This document shows, in pieces, positions 45,809 through 54,547 of a stretch of 64,000 nucleotides of DNA. The position numbers were made by a program, and so were the translations under genes. A model generated the notes under the pieces. The model saw nothing but the letters and a program-made list of their open reading frames with translations. It did not search any database and had not been told where the DNA came from. Position 1 is the first letter of the stretch, and every line of letters begins with the position of its first letter. Source of the stretch: Demequina sp. NBRC 110053 (GTDB taxonomy: Bacteria > Actinomycetota > Actinomycetes > Actinomycetales > Demequinaceae); contig NZ_BBRJ01000003.1 in NCBI RefSeq assembly GCF_002090095.1, forward strand, positions 434,001 through 498,000, given 5' to 3'.

Positions 45809-47322
45809 GGCGCCCCTCCCCTGGACCGCAGCGTCATCGCCTGAGCGACGTGGTCCGCCGTCGGCGCGGCCGCGCTTTCGAGGTCGGCGAGCGTCCACGC
45901 GACTCGCATGGCGCGGTCGGCGCCGCGCGCCGTGATGACACCCTGCTCGATTGCCTGCCACACCAGCTGGGCCGCGTCGCGGTGGGTATGCCGGCGCAGC
46001 CACGCGCCCGAGACCTGCGAGTTGAGTCTCCACGGCGTGCCGGCGAGACGGGCCGCCGCCCGCGCGCGGGCGCTCGCCACTCGGGCAGCGACCGTGGCGG
46101 ACGCCTCCGCGGGCTCGGCGCTCGCTCCACGCACCGGGTTCACCGTGACCTGCAGATCGACGCGGTCCAGCAGCGGACCGGACAGCCGGCCGAAGTACCG
46201 GCGGCGCGCGATCGACGAGCAGTCGCATCGCTCGCCGGTGCCGAAGTACTGGCCGCACGGGCACGGGTTCGCCGCGAGCACCAGCTGGAAGCGAGCAGGG
46301 TAACGCGTGGCTCCCTGGGCTCGGTGCAGCACGATCTCGCCGTGCTCGAGGGGCTGGCGCAGGGTCTGCAGCACGCGCGCCGGGAACTCGGGGGCCTCGT
46401 CGAGGAACAGCACACCGGCGTGAGCGCGGGAGATCGCACCTGGGCGAGCGAGCCCGGACCCGCCCCCGACGATCGCCGCGGCCGAGGCGCTGTGATGCGG
46501 CGCCTCGAAGGGAGGCGTGCGCAAGAGCCCCTCGCTCGGGTCGAGCGTGCCCGCGAGCGAATGGATGCCCGTCGCCGTCACCGCGTCCTCGTCCGCGAGG
46601 TCCGGCAGTATTGTCGTGAGCCGGCGCGCGAGCATGGTCTTGCCAGCGCCGGGTGGGCCCGACATCAGCAGGTGATGTCCGCCCGCGGCAGCGACCTCCA
46701 GCGCCCACCGCGCCTCCTCCTGGCCCTGGACCTCGGAGAGGTCGACGTCCTCGACGAGGGCGAGGGGTCGCACCGGCAGCGCGACGGGCGTCGTCGAGGT
46801 CGCGACGGCGTGCATCGCCCCGTATGCGCGCGCGAGCTCGGCGAGCGTTGCGACCGGCACCACCTGGACGCCCGGAACCAGGCGAGCCTCCTCGGCATTC
46901 GCCGCAGGGACGGCGACGCGATCGATGCCTCGCGCGACCGCGGCGGACACGGCAGGCAGCACCCCCGCCACCGGCCGCACGCGGCCGTCGAGCCCGAGCT
47001 CACCCAGGTGCGCGGCTCGGCCTGCCTGATGGGCGTCGACGGAGGAGGAGGCCGCCAGCACGGCGATGGCGATGGCGAGATCGGTGCTCGCACCGCTCTT
47101 GGGCAGCGATGCCGGAGACAGATTCACCGTGACGCGGCGCTGCGGCCAGTCGAGGCCCGAGCTCGCAATAGCGGCACGGACGCGGTCACGCGCCTCGGAC
47201 AACGAGGTATCGGGGAGCCCGACGATCGTGAAACCCGGCAGGCTCGACCCGATGTGCGCCTCGACATCGACCAGGTGGCCCGTGAGCCCGGCCAGCACCA
47301 CGGCACTGGTCCGGCCGATCAT
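45805..47322 (-). CDS. comM: YifB/ComM-family Mg-chelatase-like AAA+ ATPase
   Basis: 505 residues. Lon-like N-terminal domain (HIGSSLPGFTIVGLPDTSLS), AAA+ core with Walker A SGPPGAGKTMLARRL and Walker B GVLFLDEAPEF, and a C-terminal Mg-chelatase domain (LVLAANPCPCGQYFG with Cys-rich zinc-like segment). ComM helicase drives branch migration during transformation in some bacteria. ATG at 47322 overlaps the yraN stop (ATGA). Upstream of dprA as in other actinobacteria. Confidence 0.92.
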   Translation of the reverse strand: MIGRTSAVVLAGLTGHLVDVEAHIGSSLPGFTIVGLPDTSLSEARDRVRAAIASSGLDWPQRRVTVNLSPASLPKSGASTDLAIAIAVLAASSSVDAHQAGRAAHLGELGLDGRVRPVAGVLPAVSAAVARGIDRVAVPAANAEEARLVPGVQVVPVATLAELARAYGAMHAVATSTTPVALPVRPLALVEDVDLSEVQGQEEARWALEVAAAGGHHLLMSGPPGAGKTMLARRLTTILPDLADEDAVTATGIHSLAGTLDPSEGLLRTPPFEAPHHSASAAAIVGGGSGLARPGAISRAHAGVLFLDEAPEFPARVLQTLRQPLEHGEIVLHRAQGATRYPARFQLVLAANPCPCGQYFGTGERCDCSSIARRRYFGRLSGPLLDRVDLQVTVNPVRGASAEPAEASATVAARVASARARAAARLAGTPWRLNSQVSGAWLRRHTHRDAAQLVWQAIEQGVITARGADRAMRVAWTLADLESAAAPTADHVAQAMTLRSRGGAP

Positions 47323-47675
47323 CCGATGCCCCGCACGTGGTCGAGCTGCGCGGCGCCAGCGCGCGGCAGCGTCACCGCGACGGCGTCGATCCGCACCTCC
47401 TCGAAGCGCTCGTCGCGCGTGTCGAGCCACGCGGCCAGCAGCCGGCGCAGACGCGCGACCTTCGCTGGGGTGACGGCCTCGAGGCCGCTCCCGCACGCAC
47501 CCGTGCGACGGGTCTTGACCTCGACCGCCACGGCGCAGCCGCCGTCTCGCGCGACGATGTCGAGCTCCCCTCGCGCGCACCGCCAGTTGCGATCGAGCAC
47601 CTCCCAGCCGAGCTCCGCGAGCCGCCGTGCCACGACGTCCTCGCCGTGCCGCCCCACCTGACGTCTCGCGTCCAC
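47319..47675 (-). CDS. YraN/UPF0102 endonuclease-fold protein
   Basis: 118 residues. The PD-(D/E)XK-like pattern GELDIVARD with VAVEVKTRR is clear (catalytic Asp/Glu/Lys arrangement). Function in bacteria is unproven. Start is the GTG at 47675 with GGAGG upstream. First gene of the yraN-comM-dprA unit, followed by xerC. Confidence 0.88.
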   Translation of the reverse strand: MDARRQVGRHGEDVVARRLAELGWEVLDRNWRCARGELDIVARDGGCAVAVEVKTRRTGACGSGLEAVTPAKVARLRRLLAAWLDTRDERFEEVRIDAVAVTLPRAGAAQLDHVRGIG

Positions 47676-47833
47676 GTGCCACCTCCGCGGACCACGGTCG
47701 CGGCGACTCCTGACTCACTCAAGCGGTGAGGGCCGATGCTGGGGAGACGGGCGCATCAGCCCTGCCTGGGGACGATGCCAGGAGGGCGACGAGCGGTGCA
47801 GGCGCGCTGCTCGACCGAGCCGCGGCACCGCCG

Positions 47834-49249
47834 TCAGGGACGCCTGGCGCGTCGAGCGGGCGCCGACACGAGCGCGCCCTGGGCGGCGCCTGCATCGGGA
47901 GCGCCGCCAGCAGCGCGAGCGCCGCCGGCAGTGGGAGCGCCGCCGGGGACGGGCGCACCGTTTGCGTCGGGGCCAGGCGCGATGGACGCCACTCCGCTCG
48001 CGACTGCGCCACCGGCCGCCTCCTCGTCCTCATCGGCGGGCATGTGCGCATCGGCGGACAGCAGCAGGCGCGCGGCGACGACCGTCACGAGCAGCGCGCC
48101 GGCGCCTCCGACCAGGTACGGCACCTGCAGGTCGACGCGTGCGAGCGCTCCCCCGGCGACTGACGCGAGGGGAAACATTCCCCACGACACCGTGCGCGCG
48201 GCTCCGATCACGCGACCCAGCAGCTTGCCGGGGACGATCGCCTGACGCAGCGAGCCCCACGGGACGTTCCAGCATGCGACGCCGTACGAGCCCACCGCAT
48301 AGGCGGCCACGGCGAGCCATGCGTTGGGCGCGACGCCTACGCCCACCAGGCCGGCGCCGCCCAGTGCGGACGCCCCGAGAAGCACGCGCCCGCGTCCGAG
48401 GGATGCGACCAGCCGGCCAGCCGTGAGCGCCCCCGCCAGGCCCCCCAGCCCGATGCCCGCCGTCACCACCCCCACCAGCTGCGGCGTCACGCCGAACCTG
48501 TCGACGAACAGCAGCACTGTGATGGCCTGCGCGAGCGCCAGGCACGAGCCCACGAGAGACGTCACGATCACCATCGATCGCAGGTAGCGGTGGTTCCACA
48601 GGAAGCGCATCGCGACGCTGAGCGGCACGGGGGCCGGACGCTCGCCAGTGTCCCGATCTCTCGCGCGTGCGGCCGCGACGGGCAGCGACAGCGCGAGCGC
48701 GCCGGCGATGAGATAGCCCAGTCCGCCCACCACCATCGGCAGCACGACGGCGGCCGCGAACAGCACGCCGGAGATCGGGGTGGCGATGAACATGTCGACG
48801 CCCACCTGGGCCGCCTGGATGCGCCCATTGGCGCGGTCGAGCCGCGAGCGGGGCACCAGCGCCGGCAGCACCGCATTGGTGGCATTGTCGAACAGCGTCT
48901 CGCCCATGCCGAACACGAGCGTCGCGATCGCCAGCACGAGAACGCTGATGTGGTCGGTGGCGATCGCGAGCGCGACGCCTGCCGCCGACGTCACCCGCAT
49001 CGCGTTGGCGGCGGCCATGGCGTAGCGGCGATCGATGCGGTCGACCACCATGCCGGCGGGGATGCCGAAGAGCAGCCAGGGGACGTAGGCGAGCGCCGTG
49101 AGGATCGAGATGGCGATGGGATCGCGCGTGAGGGTGACGGCCGTGAGCGGGATGGCGATGCGCGCGACGCCGTCCGCGAGGTTGGAGCCGAGCGCGGCGG
49201 ACCACAGGCGCCCGAAGCCTTCTCCCGTGCGCGCACGTGCCGCGCTCAT
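47834..49249 (-). CDS. MFS exporter (MFS_3/EntS-like)
   Basis: 471 residues with about twelve spans. The family loop GMVVDRIDRRYAMAAANAM (MFS motif A variant) and the second half GALTAGRLVASLGRGRVLLG are visible. A long Gly/Ala/Pro tail (about 50 residues) follows the last span. It overlaps the ArsR-type regulator by 4 bp (ATGA), so they form one operon repressed by that regulator. Likely exports drugs or siderophore-like compounds; substrate unknown. Confidence 0.85.
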   Translation of the reverse strand: MSAARARTGEGFGRLWSAALGSNLADGVARIAIPLTAVTLTRDPIAISILTALAYVPWLLFGIPAGMVVDRIDRRYAMAAANAMRVTSAAGVALAIATDHISVLVLAIATLVFGMGETLFDNATNAVLPALVPRSRLDRANGRIQAAQVGVDMFIATPISGVLFAAAVVLPMVVGGLGYLIAGALALSLPVAAARARDRDTGERPAPVPLSVAMRFLWNHRYLRSMVIVTSLVGSCLALAQAITVLLFVDRFGVTPQLVGVVTAGIGLGGLAGALTAGRLVASLGRGRVLLGASALGGAGLVGVGVAPNAWLAVAAYAVGSYGVACWNVPWGSLRQAIVPGKLLGRVIGAARTVSWGMFPLASVAGGALARVDLQVPYLVGGAGALLVTVVAARLLLSADAHMPADEDEEAAGGAVASGVASIAPGPDANGAPVPGGAPTAGGARAAGGAPDAGAAQGALVSAPARRARRP

Positions 49250-49860
49250 GAGCGGTTCCCGTCGTGGCCGGCGTCCGCCGGGCCGTCCACGCCGACCACC
49301 GGGAACATGTTGAAATGGAGCGCCACGGTGCGCGCGCCAGCTGGCTCCTCCCGGTCTCGCGTGGGGACGATGACGTCCTGGATCACCTGTTCGATGCGGT
49401 CGCCGATCTCGAGCAGCTCGTCGCGCGTGAGGCGCAGCCGCGCGGACATCATGCGTGACGAATCGACCCAGTCGTCGCCGAGCTCGGTCTCGCCACGGCG
49501 CAGGAAGGCGTCGATGTGCCGTGCCCGGAGGTCGGCCATCTGGCGAGCGACGTGCAGCGCCGCGTCATGAGCGACGGCGTCGTCGCGCACGTCCTCGGCG
49601 GCCAGCGTGAGTCCGCCTGGGACCACGCGCCACCAGCGCTCACGAGCGGTGCCGCGGCCGGTGTCCTCCTCGACAAGGCCGTGGCGCGCGAGCTGGCGCA
49701 GGTGGTAGCTCGTGGCGCCCGATGACTCCCCCAGGCGTTCGGCCAGCACGCTCGCGGTGGCCGAGCCTCCCATGACGAGCTGGTCGAGGAGGTCCACCCT
49801 GAGCGGATGCGCGAGCGCCTTCAGCGCCGTGGCGTCGATGCGCCGGTCCCGTCGTTCCAT
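49246..49860 (-). CDS. ArsR-type winged-helix repressor
   Basis: 204 residues. HTH near ALAHPLRVDLLDQLVMGGSA and SGATSYHLRQLARHGLVEED; a longer helical C-terminus than classical ArsR, as in the HTH_20 type found with MFS pumps. No metal-binding CxC seen. Start is the ATG at 49860, which is 7 nt from TACGGT in a strong promoter with an operator; the mRNA is probably leaderless. It probably represses its own operon with the MFS gene. Confidence 0.88.
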   Translation of the reverse strand: MERRDRRIDATALKALAHPLRVDLLDQLVMGGSATASVLAERLGESSGATSYHLRQLARHGLVEEDTGRGTARERWWRVVPGGLTLAAEDVRDDAVAHDAALHVARQMADLRARHIDAFLRRGETELGDDWVDSSRMMSARLRLTRDELLEIGDRIEQVIQDVIVPTRDREEPAGARTVALHFNMFPVVGVDGPADAGHDGNRS

Positions 49861-49867
49861 GCGACCG

Positions 49868-49910
49868 ACCGTACTCTTGCAAAGGATTCTTTGCAAGAGT
49901 TTCTTTGCAA
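49868..49910 (-). promoter_or_regulatory. Promoter and operator of the ArsR-MFS operon
   Basis: -35 TTGCAA (49891-49896), 17 bp, -10 TACGGT (49868-49873), 7 nt, ATG. The spacer holds a perfect 9-bp inverted repeat CTTGCAAAG/CTTTGCAAG with a 4-bp centre (49876-49897). A further half-site CTTTGCAA lies at 49903-49910. Repressor binding would cover the -35 and spacer. Confidence 0.8.
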
Positions 49911-49981
49911 CCCTTGCGTCGCACAGGCGACCCGCCTCGGAGGCGGCCCCGCTCGCGCAGGTCCCGCGCAGGCGCGCGGCG

Positions 49982-51643
49982 CTAGCCTGCCGTGCCGGCT
50001 CCTGCGCGGGCCGGCACGCGCGCCGCTCGGTCGCCCTCCCCGGGCTCCAGGTAGTCGCGCGTCGCGCCGTCGATCTCGACCGCCTCCTGGACCGCGTCCC
50101 GTCCGACCGTGGTGCGCAGCGGCTTCTCCTTCACGAGCAGCAGCAGGATCGCTCCGAGCGCGGACAGCGGCACCATCAGCGCGAACACCGGGGTGAGGGC
50201 GTCGTTGTACGAGGCGACCACGATGTCGTGGATCTGGGCAGGCAGGGATGCGACGGTGGCAGGCGTGAGCGAATGGGTGCCCCCGGATCCATCGAGAGCC
50301 TGCGCGGGCAGGCGCTCGCCCAGCAGCTCGAGAAGCCGCGACGTGAACAGCGAGCCGACGACGGCGGTGCCGAGCGACGCGCCCACCTGGCGGAAGTAGT
50401 TGTTCGACGCGGTCGCCGTGCCCACCATGCGGAGGGGGAAGGCGTTCTGCACGGCGAGCACCAGGATCTGCATCGAGAGGCCGAGCCCCAGGCCCATCAG
50501 CACCAGGTAGCCGCACGTCACCCCGACCGGGGTGTCGAACTGCAGCGTCGACAGCAGGAACAGCGCGCCGGCGACGATCACCGCGCCCGCGACCGGGTAC
50601 CACTTGTAGCGGCCCGAGCGCGACACGATGAAGCCCGTGATGGTCGAGGTGATGAGCATCACGAGCATCATCGGCGCCGTCAGGAGCCCCGCCTCGGTCG
50701 CATCGACGTTCGCGACCATCTGCAGGTAGGTGGGCATGTAGGCGATGACGCCGAACATGCCGACGCCCGTGAGCATGCCCGCGGCGGTGGTGAGGTTGAA
50801 GGTTCGCGAGCGGAACAGCGCGAGCGGCATCACGGGCTCGGGGGCCCGGCGCTCCACGAGCACGAACGCGACGGCGGCGATGGCGGCGATCGCGATGAGG
50901 CCGATGATCTGCGCCGAGCCCCAGGCGTACGTGTGCCCCCCGAACGAGGTCACGAGCACCACGGCGGTGGTGGCGATGGTGAGCAGCACCATGCCAGCGG
51001 TGTCGATGCGCGGGCGCTGACCGCGTCGCGGCGACGGGTGGAGGAACAGGGCGGCGACGACGATCGCCGCGATGCCCAGCGGGATGTTGATCCACAGTCC
51101 CCAGCGCCATCCGGGTCCCTCGGTGAACCACCCGCCGAGCAGGGGTCCAGCGACGGACGAGACCGCGAAGGCCGCGCCCATGAGCCCCATGTACTTGCCG
51201 CGCTCGCGGGCCGAGACGAGGTCAGCGATGATCGCCTGCGCCAGGATGATGAGCCCGCCACCGCCCAGGCCCTGGATGGCGCGGGCAGCGATCAGCACGG
51301 GCATGGACTCCGCGAGGCCGCCGAGGACCGACCCCGCCATGAAGATCACGATCGCGGAGATGAACAGGCCCTTGCGCCCGATGAGATCGCCGAGCTTGCC
51401 GTAGATGGGCATCATCACCGTCGACGCGAGGATGTAGGCGGTCGTCACCCACAGCATGAGGTCCACGCCGTCGAGCTCGCCCACGATGGTCGGCAGGGCG
51501 GTGGCGAAGATCATCTGGCTGAGCGACGCGAGCAGCATCGCGGTCATGAGGCCGATGAACACAGGGATGACCGAGCGCTGCTGGGGCTGGGGAGCGGCCG
51601 ATGCGCTCGCTGGCACAGGCGAGGTCGTGGCGGTGCGGGACAT
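49982..51643 (-). CDS. DHA2-family (14-span) MFS drug transporter
   Basis: 553 residues. EmrB/QacA type with about fourteen spans. Motif A variant GKLGDLIGRKGLFISAIVIF and GLGGGGLIILAQAIIADLVS near the start; motif C region AVSSVAGPLLGGWFTEGPGW. The final 60 residues are cytosolic. ATG at 51643 with GGAGGG upstream. It follows the TetR gene by 35 bp and shares its promoter. Likely exports antibiotics or biocides. Confidence 0.9.
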   Translation of the reverse strand: MSRTATTSPVPASASAAPQPQQRSVIPVFIGLMTAMLLASLSQMIFATALPTIVGELDGVDLMLWVTTAYILASTVMMPIYGKLGDLIGRKGLFISAIVIFMAGSVLGGLAESMPVLIAARAIQGLGGGGLIILAQAIIADLVSARERGKYMGLMGAAFAVSSVAGPLLGGWFTEGPGWRWGLWINIPLGIAAIVVAALFLHPSPRRGQRPRIDTAGMVLLTIATTAVVLVTSFGGHTYAWGSAQIIGLIAIAAIAAVAFVLVERRAPEPVMPLALFRSRTFNLTTAAGMLTGVGMFGVIAYMPTYLQMVANVDATEAGLLTAPMMLVMLITSTITGFIVSRSGRYKWYPVAGAVIVAGALFLLSTLQFDTPVGVTCGYLVLMGLGLGLSMQILVLAVQNAFPLRMVGTATASNNYFRQVGASLGTAVVGSLFTSRLLELLGERLPAQALDGSGGTHSLTPATVASLPAQIHDIVVASYNDALTPVFALMVPLSALGAILLLLVKEKPLRTTVGRDAVQEAVEIDGATRDYLEPGEGDRAARVPARAGAGTAG

Positions 51644-51678
51644 GGTGGTGCCCTCCAAAGGGACAGGACCGTCGTCGG

Positions 51679-52317
51679 TCAGACGGCGGGGGTGGGGGCG
51701 TCCGTGGCCTGGGTGAGGCGGCGGACGCGGGGGAAGAGCTCGCGCACGAGCACGCCCATCGGCTGCTCGGGCTCGGACTGCGCCCACTGATGGGCGAACA
51801 CCTGGAGCATGCCGACGGCAAGGCTGACGACCAGCTGCGCATCCGTCGCGAGCTCAGCCGCCTCACGGTCGGGTTCGCGCAGCGCGAGTCGCTCACGCAC
51901 GATCGACGCGTAGTGGGCTCTGGCCTCGAGCCGGCGGCCCCAGTCGATCGCGGCGAGGTCGGGATGGGTGTCGAGGAGCCTGCGCCGCATGCGGAACAGC
52001 TCGCGGTCAGGCTCGGCAGCGAGCCAGGTCTCCGCCACCAGCGTCGCGCACGCCTCGACGTCGGAGACGCCCTGGGCCGCGAGGAACGCGTCGATGGCCT
52101 CCTGCGTCGGCTGCGGCTTGGGGTCGCCCAGCAGCGCGTGCTCGCGGGCCGGGAAGTAGTTGTAGAAGGTGCGCGGCGAGATCCCGACGCGATCGCAGAT
52201 CATGTCGACGGTCACTGCGTCGACGCCGTGCTCGAGGCTCAGCTCGATTGCCGCCTTCTGCGTGGCGTTACGCGCGAGCCGACGCTTGCGGTCACGGAGA
52301 GACTCACCTTGTTGCAC
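51679..52317 (-). CDS. TetR-family repressor
   Basis: 212 residues. N-terminal TetR HTH: HGVDAVTVDMICDRVGISPR then TFYNYFPAREHALLG. C-terminal ligand domain is variable. Start GTG at 52317: it sits 7 nt from AACATT with TTGACT 17 bp further up, and no ribosome site, so a leaderless start. The operators overlap the promoter, so autorepression with the downstream DHA2 pump is expected. The longer frame to 52392 runs through the operators and is rejected. Confidence 0.88.
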   Translation of the reverse strand: MQQGESLRDRKRRLARNATQKAAIELSLEHGVDAVTVDMICDRVGISPRTFYNYFPAREHALLGDPKPQPTQEAIDAFLAAQGVSDVEACATLVAETWLAAEPDRELFRMRRRLLDTHPDLAAIDWGRRLEARAHYASIVRERLALREPDREAAELATDAQLVVSLAVGMLQVFAHQWAQSEPEQPMGVLVRELFPRVRRLTQATDAPTPAV

Positions 52318-52353
52318 ACTCTGTAATGTTGCAGACTCTGCAACGAGAGTCAA
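52311..52353 (-). promoter_or_regulatory. Promoter with two abutting 17-bp TetR operators
   Basis: -35 TTGACT (52348-52353), 17 bp, -10 AACATT (52325-52330), 7 nt, GTG. Site B, GTTGCAGACTCTGCAAC (52328-52344), is a perfect palindrome around a central C. Site A, GTTGCACACTCTGTAAT (52311-52327), is a degenerate copy directly next to it. Both share GTTGCANACTCTG. Site A overlaps the start codon. Confidence 0.8.
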
Positions 52354-52417
52354 GTCACGCGATCCCGGCGGCCATCGGGGTCCGCGCGTCACGCGTCCGA
52401 GAAGCGCGGCGAGGCCG

Positions 52418-52744
52418 TCAGCGCGCCCGCAGCTGGCGGATGTCGGGCATCGCGTCGTCGTCCTGCGACAGCTCCTCGATGTTGACGTCCTTGAACGTCA
52501 CCACCCTCACGTGCTTGACGAGCCTGGCCGACCGATACACGTCCCACACCCACGCATCGGCCATCGTGACCTCGAAGTACACGTCGCCACCCGAGGCCTT
52601 CACCTGCAGGTCGACCTTGTTGCACAGGTAGAAGCGTCGCTCGGTCTCGACCACGTACTGGAACAGGCCCACCACGTCGCGGTACTCGCGGTACAGCGCC
52701 AGCTCAGCGTCGGTCTCGTAGTTCTCCAGGTCCTCACTGCTCAC
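52418..52744 (-). CDS. DUF2469 protein
   Basis: 108 residues, actinobacteria-specific family. The acidic N-terminus SSEDLENYETDAELALYREY and the aromatic core YFEVTMADAWVWDVYRSARL are characteristic. Start is the GTG at 52744. A CATGAT sequence lies 6 nt upstream, maybe another leaderless promoter. Next to rnhB and lepB as in other actinobacteria. Function unknown. Confidence 0.88.
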   Translation of the reverse strand: MSSEDLENYETDAELALYREYRDVVGLFQYVVETERRFYLCNKVDLQVKASGGDVYFEVTMADAWVWDVYRSARLVKHVRVVTFKDVNIEELSQDDDAMPDIRQLRAR

Positions 52745-52797
52745 CGCACCATCATGGCCACTGATGGGCCGCGGCGGCGAATCGGCGCGCCGCCGCG

Positions 52798-53478
52798 TCA
52801 GGCGTCGCCGGCGACCTCGTGAAGCGGCAGGGACCACGACCGGCGGTGCTCGTCCGTCGCGCCCAGCGTGCGCAGCGCAGCCAGGTGGGCGGCAGCGCCG
52901 TACCCCTTGTTGCCGGCCCAGCCGTAGGCGGGATGGCGCTCGTGGGCGGCGGACATGAGCGCATCGCGCTCCACCTTCGCGAGCACCGAGCCCGCAGCGA
53001 TGGAGGCGCACAAGGAGTCGCCCTTGACCACCATGGTCACGGGGACATCGGGGAGCGCCGATGCGGGGGCCGGGTCCTCGAAGATCGTCGCCGGGGGCGG
53101 CGTGAGCCAGTCGTGCTTGCCGTCGAGGAGCACCGCGTCGACGGCCAGGCCCTCGGCGGCGATCCGCTCCAGCGCGCGCGTCCCCGCGAGCCTCAGCGCG
53201 CCGATGATGCCGAGCTCGTCGATCTCCCCGGGCGATGCGTGCGCGACCGCACGCGCGAGCCCGAAGCCCGCCAGCGCATCGGCCATCCGCACGCGGTTGA
53301 CAGCGGTGAGCTCCTTGGAGTCCGCGAGGCCATCGGGCCATGCGTCGCACCGGGCGACGGCGCAGACGCCGACCGTGACCGGACCGGCGAGGGCTCCCCT
53401 GCCGACCTCGTCGATGCCCGCGACCACGCGCGCGCCTGAGTCCCACAGGGCCGTCTCGTGGATCAGCGACACGGGCAC
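52798..53478 (-). CDS. rnhB: Ribonuclease HII
   Basis: 226 residues. Removes ribonucleotides from RNA-DNA hybrids. Active-site DE motif in AGIDEVGRGALAGPVTVG (Asp-Glu), second Asp in VLLDGKHDW and further acidic sites near DALMSAAHERHPAYGWAGNK. Start is the GTG at 53478. The gap to lepB is only 3 bp; cotranscribed. Confidence 0.95.
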   Translation of the reverse strand: MPVSLIHETALWDSGARVVAGIDEVGRGALAGPVTVGVCAVARCDAWPDGLADSKELTAVNRVRMADALAGFGLARAVAHASPGEIDELGIIGALRLAGTRALERIAAEGLAVDAVLLDGKHDWLTPPPATIFEDPAPASALPDVPVTMVVKGDSLCASIAAGSVLAKVERDALMSAAHERHPAYGWAGNKGYGAAAHLAALRTLGATDEHRRSWSLPLHEVAGDA

Positions 53479-53481
53479 GGG

Positions 53482-54198
53482 TCAGTCCTCGACCGCGTCC
53501 GGGCTCTCGTAGGGGTTGCCGATCCCGTGGAAGTGGTCGAGCGGCCACACGGTCGCGAAGGCAGTGCCGACGACCGAGTCGATCGGGACCGAGCCTCCGC
53601 CAGGGTTGCCCATGTGGGCGCGCGAGTCCGCGCTGTGCGGACGGTTGTCGCCCATGACCCACACGTAGTCGTCGGGGACGGTGGTCTCGAAGGCGGTGAG
53701 CGACGGGTCGATGCCGTCGGGCAGGTAGACCTCGTCGAGCGCGTCGCCGTCGACGGTGATCTGGCCGTTCGCGTCACAGCACACCACGGTCTCACCCGGC
53801 AGGCCGACCACGCGCTTGACCAGGTGCGTGCCCGCATCCTCCGGCAGCAGGCCGGTGAAGGTCAGGACGGTCTTGCCGGCCGTCTCGAGCGGGGTGTCCT
53901 CCGAGGTGTCGACCGGGCCGAGCCAGCCGCCGGGATCCTTGAAGACCACGATGTCCCCTCGCCGCAGGTCGAGCGGGCCCGGGCGCCACTTGGTGACGAG
54001 GATGCGGTCGTTGAGCTGCAGCGTGGGCTCCATCGAGCCCGACGGGATCCAGAACGACTGGAAGAAGAAGGTCTTGATGATCAGCGACAGCGCGAGGGCG
54101 CTGACCACGATGATCAGCAGCTCCTTGGTGTAGCCCCAGACACGAGCACCGGCGGACGGCCTGGAGCCATCCGCCGGTGCCTGCGAGGTGTCGCTGAT
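53482..54198 (-). CDS. lepB: Signal peptidase I with an apparent non-standard start
   Basis: Cleaves Sec signal peptides outside the membrane; 238 residues. One N-terminal span (ELLIIVVSALALSLIIKTFF), catalytic Ser in WIPSGSMEPTLQLND (about S55) and Lys in HLVKRVVGLPGETVV (about K128). Family box GDNRPHSADSR follows. No ATG, GTG or TTG lies in frame between the rplS stop and the membrane span; the first GTG is inside the span. The reading I prefer starts at ATC (54198), one base after the rplS TGA and 6 nt behind GAGAG, giving (M)SDTSQAP. Alternatives are CTG in the span or a start inside rplS. Confidence 0.85.
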   Translation of the reverse strand: MSDTSQAPADGSRPSAGARVWGYTKELLIIVVSALALSLIIKTFFFQSFWIPSGSMEPTLQLNDRILVTKWRPGPLDLRRGDIVVFKDPGGWLGPVDTSEDTPLETAGKTVLTFTGLLPEDAGTHLVKRVVGLPGETVVCCDANGQITVDGDALDEVYLPDGIDPSLTAFETTVPDDYVWVMGDNRPHSADSRAHMGNPGGGSVPIDSVVGTAFATVWPLDHFHGIGNPYESPDAVED

Positions 54199-54199
54199 C

Positions 54200-54547
54200 T
54201 CAGCTCTCGCGCTTCTCGCGGATGCGCGCGGCCTTGCCGCGGCGCTCGCGGAGGTAGTACAGCTTCGCGCGACGGACGTCGCCGCGGCTGACCAGCTCGA
54301 TGTGGTCGATCGTGGGAGCGTGCACCGGGTAGGTGCGCTCGACGCCCACGCCGAACGAGATCTTGCGGACGGTGAAGGTCTCGCCGATGCCCTGGCCCTG
54401 ACGGCCGAGCACGACGCCCTGGAACACCTGGATGCGGGAGCGGTTGCCCTCGATGACCTTGACGTGCACCTTGACGGTGTCGCCGGCCCGGAAGTCGGGG
54501 ACGTCATCGCGGATCTGGCCCGCAGTGATGTGGTCAAGCTTCTGCAT
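54200..54547 (-). CDS. rplS: 50S ribosomal protein L19
   Basis: 115 residues, normal length. [20 protein letters not shown] and [16 protein letters not shown] through [20 protein letters not shown] match L19; the C-terminus is [18 protein letters not shown]. Lies at the 30S/50S interface. ATG at 54547 with GGAGAAAG upstream. Downstream lepB begins 1 nt after its stop. Confidence 0.97.
   Translation of the reverse strand: MQKLDHITAGQIRDDVPDFRAGDTVKVHVKVIEGNRSRIQVFQGVVLGRQGQGIGETFTVRKISFGVGVERTYPVHAPTIDHIELVSRGDVRRAKLYYLRERRGKAARIREKRES

Noticed and set aside
44561..46708. Extended dprA reading frame upstream of 45808
   Set aside because: The upstream part runs through comM in another frame; the GTG at 45808 with GTGA overlap fits.
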